A stretch of 46,290 nt of DNA, taken from positions 1-46,290 of the forward strand of contig JAHWIP010000042.1 in NCBI GenBank assembly GCA_019322375.1. Direction: 5' to 3'. The DNA comes from Candidatus Woesearchaeota archaeon. Its GTDB lineage: Archaea; Nanobdellota; Nanobdellia; Woesearchaeales; SM23-78. The position numbers and the translations under genes are program-made. This document shows positions 23,877 to 33,088 of the stretch, piece after piece (within the stretch, counting starts at the first letter, position 1; each line of letters starts with the position of its first letter). The notes under the pieces were generated by a model. That model saw only the letters and a program-made list of their open reading frames with translations. It made no database searches and was not told the DNA's origin.

Positions 23877-23930
23877 GGCTGCGTTGAAAAAGTCGCTGCA
23901 GCCTGTAGAAGCACCAAGAATGAAAAAGAA
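23877..23930. repeat. Half-copy of the 12035 element with an added hairpin
   Basis: TGCGTTGAAAA-AG-TCGCT then 13 bases then GCACC matches TGCATTGAAAA-TC-TCGCT, 12 bases, GCACC at 12038. Here GGCTGC (23877-23882) also pairs with GCAGCC (23898-23903). It lies in the spacer between the stop of aglB and the start of the Gfo/Idh gene. Confidence 0.45.
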
Positions 23931-23935
23931 TGCAT

Positions 23936-26911
23936 TTAATCCCACTTAACCTTCCACACACTCACTCTCTGGCCATTAACAGTGTTCACGTCACTGAATT
24001 TCTCAAACCTGGTTGTGTATCTGCCGTCAAGATAGAACAGGTGGGTGAATAATGACTCTGAAAGCAGAGGGTCAGTGACCAGGGCTTTATTCTTAACCAT
24101 GTCAATCAAAACATCATAAGGAAAAGTCACATTCTCCATCTTCACTCTTTCAATACCGTCTTCCTTGAACAGCACAAAGGATGAGGGTGTTGCTGCTCCG
24201 CCTCCGATTCTATAGCCAGAGCTAGGGTCATATGAACCTATTATCAGGCTTGAATTCTTATAATTATCAAGGTCAAGCCTTGCGCTTTCAATAACCAGAT
24301 TTTGATTATTGTCCTGCCTCACTCCCTTATTGATGTTGCACATCATCAAATCCGGGCGTGCAAGCGAGGTGTTTGTATTATTATTTATAGTATTATCAAG
24401 GTTATCTTCTTCTGCATCTGCATTTATTATTTTACAGCCACCCCATTTTCCTGTAAAGTAATTAGGCCAGGGCGCAATCCAGGCATTGCCTTCTGACTCT
24501 GATGATAAAGCTTGGACCTGGTAGTAGTAATCAGTTGCCTCATCCTCTGTTAGGTCAAACTCCTCCATAAGTGCAGGTATTGCTTTTTCAGCTTTTTTGT
24601 TCTTTGCGTTATTATATATAAATGCGCGTCTAAAGTTCCAGCTTCCAAAATGACCCCAAACACCTGCCTTGCCCACCATGTCCTCACTGGTTATAAGAAA
24701 ATTCTCTGGAGGGTCACAGAAGGCATATCCAAGGGTTGTTTCAATTGCTTCCTGGCTCACACCTGCATCTTCAAGAGTCTGGCGTGCCTCTTCCTCATCC
24801 TGCATGATTATTGTCTTGGTCAAATTCACAGCAAGCAAAATATCATTTAAATCATCCCTAAGAGTGAAATAGGTTTCTCTACTGCCACAATCAAGCATTC
24901 TTAAGGTGTTCACTGCTTTTTCCTCATCATCAGTTATAAGGACAGTTCCCATCCAGTGAGCCAGAAAATAATCCTGGCCTGCTCCATCAACAGTAACAGC
25001 CCTATCAGCAACATACTTAAACCAGTGGCCAAAATCCCACCAAGAGTTTATGATTGCATCTTCACTTGAATTCAGTTTTATTTTGGTCAGAGACTCCCAC
25101 CAGGCATCATTCATGCTGGGAACCTCCTGGCGGGCAGTGCTATCTGCTGCTTTGATAGGGTTGATTAGGAACAGGCATAAAAGAACTATCAGTGCCAGGC
25201 TTACAAATATTTTTTTTATCTTGAACTCCTGATTAATAACCCTGGTTAATCCTTTATGAATCAGGCCAAGAGAGATGCCCATGGCAATGCCAAAAGCAGG
25301 CACCAAGAGAAGCACAAACCTGGTGCCTTTGGTACTGGCATACATTGAGCCAATAAACCAAAGTGTTAAGAGAATTGCATACTTAATATCAACTTCTCTA
25401 TCATCCTTGAGCAGGAGAACAAAGCCTATGATTACAGGGACCGCTAATAATATTAGATAGGTTATAGGCTTTAATCTAAGCAAAGAATTAGATAATAATA
25501 TCATTAGAAATAAGAAGGATATTCCTACATAAGCATAATCCCTTTTCTTAAGCTCATCCATCTTTACAAGGCTGAGAATAAGCCCAAGTGCTCCTATGAA
25601 AAACAAGAGCTTGCCGCCAATCTGCCTAATAGCGCCAGGAATGGATATGGGGTTAAGCTCTGCAACCGTAGTCTGGATATTAGGCCAATGATCAGGATGC
25701 GCAGCATCCTTTATTTTTGTTTTTGTTATAGGCCCTGTAAATGCAATTTTGATATCCTTTCTTCCGCCTGTAAGCAGGGGAACAAAAAGTGCAGAGCACA
25801 CTAGGAACACTACTAGAACAATTACTGCTCCTCTAAGGTTTTGGTTGGATAAGATTTTCTTAAATGAAATTTTGTTCAGCATTAATTTAAAGATAACATA
25901 ACCAAGGTATATTAATAACAATCCTACAAGTAAGTCAAATACATACCACCAGCCAGACCAAGCAAAACTAAAAACACCAACAAAAAAGCCTGCAAGAACT
26001 GTCAGGATAATCTTGTTCCTTACATTCTTTGTTTCAAACCCTTCTATAAACAGCCATGTTATCAGCAGGGCAAAGAATACAACATAAGCATCTGTATCAC
26101 TAAAACCAGCTGCTGTTCTTCCTAGGAATACTGGGTGAATTGCAACAATCATGCCTGCTATAAAGCCTCCAAACAAGCCGGCCCTTCTTCTAACTATGAA
26201 AAAAGCAGGAATTACTGAAAGGGCTGAGATAAGCACAGGAACCCAGAAAGCAGCTGCAAACATTGAGATGCCTGGATTAAATAATCTTAAGAATTTATAA
26301 AAATAAAAAATAAAATACGGGTGAAGTCCGGTGCCTGCTGGTTTACCAACAGGAGCAAACTGCTTAATATTATAAGGCTTGCCGTCCTTAAGAATGTCTC
26401 CTACATGCCCGTTCTTCAATATGTTCTCTGCTCTTCTAAGGTGCTGGTAAGGGTCTATTGCTAATAGATAGGTCTGGCCTTCATCAGTCTGAAGCCTGCT
26501 TCTGAAATAATCAGATGTGGCTTTAATCTGTTGCTCTATCTGTTCTTCCTGTTCTTTAAAAATTGTTTCTAATTGCTGGTTTATTAACTGATTTTTATTA
26601 GCATCAGGCAGGTTCGGGTACTGCTGGTTAACCTGGGCAGCGATGTTGTTACGGATAGAGTTATAAGCAGCATTTCTAGCCCATTCATCAGTTACTGGAA
26701 GACCGGCTGGATAAGACCTGAAATAAGCACTTAAAAAAACACCCACTGCAACTAAAAGAATAAGGAGCACATAGTTGTTAAATATTTTTTTATTGGTAAA
26801 AAAACCCTTTACCTTTTTAAAATCAATCTTTACCTCTTCCTCATCAGAGGGGTTTCTATCAGGTGTAGGATTATGTTTAACCACGGGTTTATTAACAGTA
26901 GGTTTAGCCAA
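23936..26911 (-). CDS. aglB: STT3/AglB oligosaccharyltransferase
   Basis: 991 residues; it transfers a lipid-linked glycan to Asn in N-x-S/T sequons on the outer face of the membrane. A charged N-terminus (1-45), a first helix, then an external loop with AIDPYQHLRRAENIL (about 150-164), where the Asp is the first catalytic acid. SDTDAYVVFF (about 268-278) is the second acidic motif. There are roughly 12-13 helices, then a soluble domain with the diagnostic WWDFGHW (about 624-630), a conservative WWDYG variant. The start is TTG at 26911, supported by GGGGAGTGA five to six bases upstream. A TATATAAA box is near 26983-26990. The adjacent sugar genes probably supply its donor glycan. Confidence 0.96.
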   Translation of the reverse strand: MAKPTVNKPVVKHNPTPDRNPSDEEEVKIDFKKVKGFFTNKKIFNNYVLLILLVAVGVFLSAYFRSYPAGLPVTDEWARNAAYNSIRNNIAAQVNQQYPNLPDANKNQLINQQLETIFKEQEEQIEQQIKATSDYFRSRLQTDEGQTYLLAIDPYQHLRRAENILKNGHVGDILKDGKPYNIKQFAPVGKPAGTGLHPYFIFYFYKFLRLFNPGISMFAAAFWVPVLISALSVIPAFFIVRRRAGLFGGFIAGMIVAIHPVFLGRTAAGFSDTDAYVVFFALLITWLFIEGFETKNVRNKIILTVLAGFFVGVFSFAWSGWWYVFDLLVGLLLIYLGYVIFKLMLNKISFKKILSNQNLRGAVIVLVVFLVCSALFVPLLTGGRKDIKIAFTGPITKTKIKDAAHPDHWPNIQTTVAELNPISIPGAIRQIGGKLLFFIGALGLILSLVKMDELKKRDYAYVGISFLFLMILLSNSLLRLKPITYLILLAVPVIIGFVLLLKDDREVDIKYAILLTLWFIGSMYASTKGTRFVLLLVPAFGIAMGISLGLIHKGLTRVINQEFKIKKIFVSLALIVLLCLFLINPIKAADSTARQEVPSMNDAWWESLTKIKLNSSEDAIINSWWDFGHWFKYVADRAVTVDGAGQDYFLAHWMGTVLITDDEEKAVNTLRMLDCGSRETYFTLRDDLNDILLAVNLTKTIIMQDEEEARQTLEDAGVSQEAIETTLGYAFCDPPENFLITSEDMVGKAGVWGHFGSWNFRRAFIYNNAKNKKAEKAIPALMEEFDLTEDEATDYYYQVQALSSESEGNAWIAPWPNYFTGKWGGCKIINADAEEDNLDNTINNNTNTSLARPDLMMCNINKGVRQDNNQNLVIESARLDLDNYKNSSLIIGSYDPSSGYRIGGGAATPSSFVLFKEDGIERVKMENVTFPYDVLIDMVKNKALVTDPLLSESLFTHLFYLDGRYTTRFEKFSDVNTVNGQRVSVWKVKWD

Positions 26912-27111
26912 AAAATCACTCCCCTTAACATCCTTTTTTTCTGATTTCCCTTTATGATAATTAATAAAAGATAAAGGTAAGGGTTTATATAGTTTTCTAG
27001 TTTTCTTCTTTCACAGATATAAAAATATAACTAAAATATAACCCTGGTTCATAAAAAATATAAAGAAATTAACAATAAATTAAAGAATAATTAAATAGAG
27101 GAGGAATAAAA

Positions 27112-27453
27112 ATGGAAATAATACAAATCCTGTTGATAATATTTGCCTTGTTTGCTCTTAGCAGGGCTTTTCTGAGATTTAAGGATAATAAGCTAACTAG
27201 GAATGAGTTCATGTTCTGGATTTTGTTGTGGGCGACGGTGATAATAGTTTCTTTTATTCCAAAAACAATACGTGTTTTCTCAGAATATCTTGGGATTGGA
27301 CGGGGTGTTGACCTAGTAATATATGTCAGCATCGTATTGCTTTTTTACCTTTCTTTCAGGCTCTATGTAAAAATAGAAAAGATTGAAAAAGAGATGACCA
27401 GGATTGTAAGGAACATAGCTATTAGACCAGAAAAGAGAAAAAAGAAGAAATAA
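27112..27453 (+). CDS. DUF2304-family membrane protein
   Basis: 113 residues with three hydrophobic helices; between helices 2 and 3 is the family signature YLGIGRGVDLVIY, then a coiled, charged C-terminus ending in Lys/Arg. A textbook Shine-Dalgarno (GAGGAGGA) precedes the ATG. DUF2304 proteins are often encoded next to dolichol-phosphate GT2 enzymes (family knowledge) and may assist lipid-linked sugar handling. Here it faces away from aglB and precedes the plus-strand surface cluster. Confidence 0.82.
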   Translation: MEIIQILLIIFALFALSRAFLRFKDNKLTRNEFMFWILLWATVIIVSFIPKTIRVFSEYLGIGRGVDLVIYVSIVLLFYLSFRLYVKIEKIEKEMTRIVRNIAIRPEKRKKKK

Positions 27454-27519
27454 CAGAGACTAACAACAATAACTAAAATCTAAAAATATTTATATATGGT
27501 ATGAATACTTCTAAAAGAA

Positions 27520-28749
27520 ATGAGAATTTTCCTAGTAACCTTTACTGTTCTGGTTATTACTATTTTAAGTCAGGGCTGTTTAACTCCGCAAAAAGCTCAA
27601 ATTGATTACCAGAATTACGAGGTGATATCTTCTGATGCGCGCTGGGATGCCTCGAATAATCCTCATATTGTTGAAAAAAGCATTATTGTGTCAGGTGCAG
27701 CAACTCTGACTATAGAACCAGGGGTTGTAGTTAAGTTTGGTAAAGGCAAGGAGCTTATTATTGAAGGAAGACTAAATGCAAGAGGCGGGCCGGAAAATTA
27801 CATAACATTTACATCAAACACAGCTAATGGCTGTTCTCCATCAGCACCCTGGAAAGGAGTCAGGTTTTTAGGCGTAGATATAAGTCTGAGTTATTTAAAC
27901 ATATCCTGTTCTGAAAAAGGTGTTTTTGGAAGAGTGAAATCTTTTGAAATCAGCAACTCCATCTTTAGCCAAAACCAAGGCAGCGACATTTATCTAAGAG
28001 GAATAAAAAAACAAAGCTCTATTTTCAACAACAAGTTTATTAACGGCAAGAACGGTATAAAACTCCAAGGTATTAGGAGGTTTGTGTACGGCATTAGCAG
28101 GCATCATCATCCTGCTTACAAGGAAAATAATTATTCTGCTCTGATAACCAACGTATCTATCGTTAATAATGATTTCAGGAATTATGAAACCGCAGTAGAT
28201 GTTGAAAGCTTTAAGTATGATAATACTTATACAGTTATATCAAGAAACAATTTCTCAAATTGTGTTAATGCGATACGTGTCGAGGACCAGGAATCTTACT
28301 CATTCATCAGCTATAACAGCATTACCAACTCAACATACGGCTTCTTTGAGAATGATAACGACAGGTATGGGGTTAGTTTTAATGACAACATTATTAAGGA
28401 CACTGATTACTGTGTTTATGTAAATGATGCAGATTGGTCCAGGAAATTCTATTATAATAATAAACTCTACTGTAACAAGTATGCATTTTGTTTCACTGGA
28501 AAGCGCAATATAAAACCCAAGATATACAACAACAGCATTTTAAGTCCAAACACAGAATATAATAACATAACCAGTTCAGAAAAAGACAGTTTTTTCATTA
28601 GAACCCTTAACTTTCTGGTTAAAGAAAAGGATTATGAACGTCCTGATAAATCCTTGGTATTTAATATCCTTGATAAAACAGTGAAACTAAAGGATTTGAT
28701 TATCCATCTCCCGGAAATTGCAAAGCAAAAGGCATCAAAAAAAAGTTAG
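27520..28749 (+). CDS. Exported right-handed beta-helix protein, putative lipoprotein
   Basis: 409 residues. A signal-like helix is followed by SQGC at residue 20, an imperfect lipobox. Residues about 45-360 have the repeated hydrophobic/Asn pattern of a right-handed parallel beta-helix (NosD/pectate-lyase-like): for example IEPGVVVKFGKGKELIIEG, then many N-rich turns such as SNSIFSQNQGSDIYLRG, FNNKFINGKNGIKLQG, NNDFRNYETAVDVES. Such folds bind, cut or epimerise polysaccharides, or serve as surface adhesins; no catalytic triad could be assigned. TATA-like TATTTATATA sits about 30 bases before the ATG. It may act on the polymer made by the adjacent genes. Confidence 0.7.
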   Translation: MRIFLVTFTVLVITILSQGCLTPQKAQIDYQNYEVISSDARWDASNNPHIVEKSIIVSGAATLTIEPGVVVKFGKGKELIIEGRLNARGGPENYITFTSNTANGCSPSAPWKGVRFLGVDISLSYLNISCSEKGVFGRVKSFEISNSIFSQNQGSDIYLRGIKKQSSIFNNKFINGKNGIKLQGIRRFVYGISRHHHPAYKENNYSALITNVSIVNNDFRNYETAVDVESFKYDNTYTVISRNNFSNCVNAIRVEDQESYSFISYNSITNSTYGFFENDNDRYGVSFNDNIIKDTDYCVYVNDADWSRKFYYNNKLYCNKYAFCFTGKRNIKPKIYNNSILSPNTEYNNITSSEKDSFFIRTLNFLVKEKDYERPDKSLVFNILDKTVKLKDLIIHLPEIAKQKASKKS

Positions 28750-28817
28750 ATATTTCTCAGGAAAAATGAAGAGAATTTTCATAAACTTTATAATACTCTT
28801 TCCAATATTTGTACAAG

Positions 28818-29975
28818 ATGAGAATCTGCTATGTTAATCCGCCTGTGCTGCTCAAAAGACCCATTGCTGAGATAATAGACCGGCTAAATAAAAGAGGGTA
28901 CAACACAAGCATTCTTATCCCAAAAATAGCTTTCAAAAGCAGGGACAGATCAAAATATTACAGCAGGATGATTGATAAAAGCAAGGTGTACACTTATTCT
29001 GTTTTTAACCCTCCTTTTCTTAGTATGGAACAGCCAATTCCTGTATCAGTAATGTTTCCTGTCAATGTTTTCAAGGCTTTAAAAGAAAATGACATCATCC
29101 ATATGTGGGTTCCTTACTATCTGACAAGCTTTAAGATAATATTGATGAAAAAGATTTTTTTCCCTAAAAAAAAGCTTATTCTCACCATGGACACTATTCC
29201 TGGTTATAGTTTTAACATGGGAGGTTTCTGGGATACTATGTTTAAGATTTATAACTCTTTGTTCGGGTGGCTCTTGTTTGGGACTCCAAGTATAATAACT
29301 TTGTATGGCAAAGACCTTGTGAAGCATGCTCTGAAAGCAGGTGCAAAAAAAGAAAAAATAAGGGTTATTCCAACAGGTATTGATAAAAAACCAAGAAAAA
29401 AATATGGGATTAGTTTAAAAAAAGAGTTCGGACTTAGCTCAGATGCCAAGATAGTATTATTTGTTGGCATGACAATACCGAGAAAAGGAATTGGAAAAAT
29501 CATAGAGATGGCCCGCAGGCTAAAAAAAGAAAACATTGTATTTCTGATAGCAGGAGAAAAAAGATACGGGCAAAAAGAGTATGAGCAAATGATTAAGGAT
29601 TATAAGCTCGAGAACAAAGTATTCTTATTGGGGCAAAGAAAAGACATAATCAGGTTTTACCAAGAAGCAGACATTTTTTTACTGCCTGCAGAAGGAGAAG
29701 GGCTGCCAGGAGTGATAATGGAAGCAATGACTTTTGGAGTTCCTTGTATTGCAAGCAATATTCCCTGCATCACAGAACTTATTGAAAATGGAAAAACAGG
29801 ATTTTTATGCAATCCCAAGAACATTAATGATTTCACCCAGAAAATAAGATTACTTGCAAAGAACAAGCAAAAAAGAGAAAAAATGGGAAGAGCAGGAATG
29901 AATAAAATCAAGAATTTTGAATGGAAAAATGTTTTAAAGGAATACGAAAAACTCTATGAAGAACTAAAAAGATGA
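28818..29975 (+). CDS. Family 4 glycosyltransferase
   Basis: 385 residues from ATG 28818 (a TTG at 28809 is in frame but the ATG fits a TATA-like TTTATAAT about 25-33 bases upstream). The C-terminal GT-B half has VLFVGMTIPRKGIGKIIEMARRL, and ADIFLLPAEGEGLPGVIMEAMTFGVPCIAS near 290-315, the EX7E nucleotide-sugar motif. It transfers a sugar with retention of configuration to a growing glycan. Its stop overlaps the methyltransferase start by four bases (ATGA), so both belong to one operon. Confidence 0.9.
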   Translation: MRICYVNPPVLLKRPIAEIIDRLNKRGYNTSILIPKIAFKSRDRSKYYSRMIDKSKVYTYSVFNPPFLSMEQPIPVSVMFPVNVFKALKENDIIHMWVPYYLTSFKIILMKKIFFPKKKLILTMDTIPGYSFNMGGFWDTMFKIYNSLFGWLLFGTPSIITLYGKDLVKHALKAGAKKEKIRVIPTGIDKKPRKKYGISLKKEFGLSSDAKIVLFVGMTIPRKGIGKIIEMARRLKKENIVFLIAGEKRYGQKEYEQMIKDYKLENKVFLLGQRKDIIRFYQEADIFLLPAEGEGLPGVIMEAMTFGVPCIASNIPCITELIENGKTGFLCNPKNINDFTQKIRLLAKNKQKREKMGRAGMNKIKNFEWKNVLKEYEKLYEELKR

Positions 29976-31117
29976 AAAAAAGATTGTTAAGATATCTGTG
30001 TTGCCCCGAGTGCAAAGCAGATTTTAAGCTGGAAGTGAGAGAGGAGAAACAGGGAGAGGTAGGTAAGGGAGTTCTTATCTGCCTAAAATGTGGCAAAAAA
30101 TACCCTATATCCCACGGGGTTCCTGTAATTCTTAATGATAAAAAACTCAAGGATTTCTCAAAAACCAAAAAAAACTGGGAGAACTGGTGGAAAAAAGTAA
30201 GAAAAAAAAGCGATATTGATGTTTATGACAGACTCTGGAACAAGGCCCTGAAAAATCTTGGAGGCGAGCCTTTATACAGAGAAGAACATTTCAAAGGAAA
30301 AGTCGTGCTAGATGCTGGTTGCGGCACAGGAAGGTATATTAAATCTGATTTCTCTAAATACGGCTGCAAGGAAATAATAGGTGTTGACCTCGGGAGGCAG
30401 GTTTTTGAAGCCAAAAGAACAAACAATGCGCCAAACACTCATTTTATCCAGGCAGATTTAATGAATCTTCCATTCAAGAAAAAAGTGTTTGATGTTGTTA
30501 CCTCGCATGGTGTTCTTCATCACACTCCTGATCCTAAAAAAACATTTTGCAGGCTGGCAAAAAACCTAAAAATCGGAGGGATGATGGCAGTATATGTTTA
30601 TCATAAAGAGTGGGCATATTTCAAAGCCCATAAAAAAAGTGTTTTCCTGGATGCTCTCTATGCTGTTGGAGTGAGCACATGGCTCGGCATTAGAAAGCTT
30701 GTGAGCAGAATGCCCCACCAGGTGATAAAGGCATTTGCGTATCTTATGGCAGTAAAGGCAACAATTGAAAGCGGACTTGGAAAAAGCAGAATCACAAGTC
30801 CTCTTGGAAAACTAGTAAAGTTTATCCCTCCCTTTGCTTATCTCGGAATTAACTTCCACGAAAGGCTTGTAAGGAACTATGACCATTACTCTGCAACTTT
30901 TAATTATTTCCAGAGCATTGAAGAAGTGGTTGACTGGTTCAGAATAGCCTGTTTTAATAATCTTGAAGTCACATCTGTTCCTGTAAGCATAAGAGCAACA
31001 AAAAAAGCAAGGCAAACAAGCCCATTGAACATTAAGGAATACAAAATCATCGGGCATTTTGACTTTAGAAAAGAATGGGAAAAAGTCCATGCAAGGAGAA
31101 GAGCAAGAGGTTTATAA
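29972..31117 (+). CDS. Zinc-ribbon (Trm112-like) plus SAM methyltransferase
   Basis: 381 residues. The N-terminus has RYLCCPECKADF and CLKCGKKYPISHGVPVIL, a Trm112/YcaR-like zinc ribbon. The class I methyltransferase domain follows: VVLDAGCGTGRYI near 110-122, IIGVDLG, and VVTSHGVLHHTPDPKK near 172-187. The C-terminal third is hydrophobic/aromatic and resembles that of the methyltransferase at 12251. Such fusions occur in polysaccharide clusters and methylate sugars or lipid carriers. It is translationally coupled to the GT4 gene. Confidence 0.85.
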   Translation: MKKRLLRYLCCPECKADFKLEVREEKQGEVGKGVLICLKCGKKYPISHGVPVILNDKKLKDFSKTKKNWENWWKKVRKKSDIDVYDRLWNKALKNLGGEPLYREEHFKGKVVLDAGCGTGRYIKSDFSKYGCKEIIGVDLGRQVFEAKRTNNAPNTHFIQADLMNLPFKKKVFDVVTSHGVLHHTPDPKKTFCRLAKNLKIGGMMAVYVYHKEWAYFKAHKKSVFLDALYAVGVSTWLGIRKLVSRMPHQVIKAFAYLMAVKATIESGLGKSRITSPLGKLVKFIPPFAYLGINFHERLVRNYDHYSATFNYFQSIEEVVDWFRIACFNNLEVTSVPVSIRATKKARQTSPLNIKEYKIIGHFDFRKEWEKVHARRRARGL

Positions 31118-31125
31118 TAGTAAAA

Positions 31126-32280
31126 ATGGTTGTAAACACTGTAAAGCTTATCTTGTTCAAAACATTCTTCTTTATTCTGAGTTATATTGTCCCTAAAGAC
31201 GATAAATTGCTGGTTTTTCAGACCATGTTTGGGAAAGGACTTAGAGAAGACCCTAAGTATCTCTACCTGTATGCAAAGAGGTTCTTGAAAGATTATAAAT
31301 TAGTATATTTTCTTTCTGAAGAAGAAGATAAAGAATATAAGTTTTGCAATATTAAAAAACATAAAATAAAACCGACCGCTTTTTGGAAGATTCTGAGAGC
31401 AAAACATATTTTCATTGAAGCAACATCCTTGAGAAAAATAAATCTAAGCAGCCTGATTGGGCGTTTTAATATCATTCTATGCTGGCACGGTTTTGCTTAC
31501 AAAAAAATGGAGTACGTTAAGAAAGAATACTCCTTTATCAAGAACTGGCTTATAAAGCTTGAGACTAAAAAGTTTAAATTAATTACTGCCTCTTATGAAC
31601 CATCAAAGAAATGGCTGGAAGATGCTTTGTTTAACAATAATGTTAAGGTGTTAGGAAGGCCGAAGAATGATATCTTCTTTAATAAAGATGTGTTTTCTCT
31701 GGAAAAGCCAGATAAGAAGTTTAGTTTAAAGAGATATAGAAAAGTTATATTATATGCTCCGACCTGGAGAGATAAAGACGGACAAATAGAACCATTTTCA
31801 GAAGAATTTCTCTTAAAATTAAATAAACTCTTGACTGAAAGAAGATGGATTTTATATCTAAAACCCCATCCTTTTACCAAGAAAATAAAGATAATCAATA
31901 ACCTCTCAAACATAAAAGACATATCAAAAGAAATAAGCGATACCCATGAAATGTTGGCACACAGCGATATTCTTATAACTGATTATTCAAGCGTGATGTT
32001 TGATTTTTCACTCTTGGAGAAACCAATAATTTTCTTTTTTTATGATATGGACAAATATCAGAAGAAAAGAAAAATTTATCTTAATTTCAGAAAAATAATT
32101 CCTGGCCCTGTTGCAAATAACGAATCTGAGTTAATAGCTACCCTGAAGAATATAAAAAAATTAACAGATAATAAAAAGTATAAGGAAAAAATGAAAAAAT
32201 TCAAAGATACTTTTAATTATTATATAGATGGGAAGTCTAGCGAAAGAGTATTCAAAGCTTTGAAATTGATAAAAAGATGA
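31126..32280 (+). CDS. CDP-glycerol glycerophosphotransferase-like (TagB/TagF/SpsB family)
   Basis: 384 residues from ATG 31126, eight bases past the previous stop; an upstream ATG at 31075 would overlap that gene by 43 bases. Family motifs are CWHGFAYKKM near 120, ILYAPTWRD near 205, YLKPHPF near 245 and SDILITDYSSVMFDFSLLEKPIIFFFYD near 285-310, the typical catalytic and donor-binding segments of PF04464. An N-terminal hydrophobic helix may anchor it. In bacteria the family adds polyol-phosphates to teichoic acids; in this archaeon a polyol-phosphate or phosphosugar link in a surface glycan is inferred. Confidence 0.85.
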   Translation: MVVNTVKLILFKTFFFILSYIVPKDDKLLVFQTMFGKGLREDPKYLYLYAKRFLKDYKLVYFLSEEEDKEYKFCNIKKHKIKPTAFWKILRAKHIFIEATSLRKINLSSLIGRFNIILCWHGFAYKKMEYVKKEYSFIKNWLIKLETKKFKLITASYEPSKKWLEDALFNNNVKVLGRPKNDIFFNKDVFSLEKPDKKFSLKRYRKVILYAPTWRDKDGQIEPFSEEFLLKLNKLLTERRWILYLKPHPFTKKIKIINNLSNIKDISKEISDTHEMLAHSDILITDYSSVMFDFSLLEKPIIFFFYDMDKYQKKRKIYLNFRKIIPGPVANNESELIATLKNIKKLTDNKKYKEKMKKFKDTFNYYIDGKSSERVFKALKLIKR

Positions 32281-32287
32281 AAATAAA

Positions 32288-33007
32288 ATGAAAAAATACG
32301 ATGTTCATATTCATACATATCACTCAAAGTGTTCCGGAAATACAAAACTAAAGAGGATTCTTAAGAAAGCAAAACAAAAAGGTCTGTCTGGAATTGCAGT
32401 CACAGACCATAACACTATCAAAGGAGCCCTGGAACTAAAAAGACTTAACAAGGACAAGGATTTCAAGATAATTGTTGGTGAGGAAATCAAAACAGATGTA
32501 GGGCATGTTCTTGCTTATTACCTAAAAAAAGAGATAAAACCTGGAAAGCTCAGCAGGGTTATTAAGGATATCAAGAAACAAAAGGCAATTGGAGTGCTGG
32601 CACATCCATTTAATTACCCTCACCCTGTTAAGCAAGCGACTGCAGTTATTGCAAAGCTTATAGGTATTAAGCATAAAAGAGCCTCAGTAAACCTCACTCC
32701 TGAGAATGTCAAGCTTGTCAAAAAACTGGATGCTATTGAAGGTTTTAACTCCAGGTGCATGCTAAAGAAAGAGAACAAGGATGCCCAGAAGCTAGCCTCA
32801 AAATTCAACTTACCTGTCATAGCAGGCAGTGACGGCCACTTCTTATGGGAGCTTGGCAATGCTTACGTTAAGTTTGAGGATGAGCTTTCATTAAGACAAG
32901 CCATAAAAAAAAGAGAACTAAGGATAAAAGGCAGGCATTCTAATTTCATTTTAGTAAAGATATGTATTGCTCTAAACCTGATAAAAAAATTATTGATTAG
33001 GGGTTAA
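32288..33007 (+). CDS. PHP-domain metal-dependent phosphoesterase
   Basis: 239 residues. DVHIHTYHSKCSG at the N-terminus supplies the HxH metal ligands. AVTDHNTIKGALE gives the DH motif, VGEEIKTDVGHVLAY the Glu/His, and AHPFNYPHPVK and GSDGHFLWELG the remaining ligands, so the full PHP metal site is present. It is shorter than and distinct from the PHP protein at 34723. PHP enzymes hydrolyse phosphoesters of sugars or nucleotides. It follows the glycerophosphotransferase by 7 bases and may process phosphate groups of that polymer or its precursors. Confidence 0.85.
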   Translation: MKKYDVHIHTYHSKCSGNTKLKRILKKAKQKGLSGIAVTDHNTIKGALELKRLNKDKDFKIIVGEEIKTDVGHVLAYYLKKEIKPGKLSRVIKDIKKQKAIGVLAHPFNYPHPVKQATAVIAKLIGIKHKRASVNLTPENVKLVKKLDAIEGFNSRCMLKKENKDAQKLASKFNLPVIAGSDGHFLWELGNAYVKFEDELSLRQAIKKRELRIKGRHSNFILVKICIALNLIKKLLIRG

Positions 33008-33088
33008 TTCTTAGTTTCACAAGCTTTTTAAAGATAAATCTTTTTGTAAAAACATAGAAAATAGAAACAAGGCAAACAAAAGTAAAAA

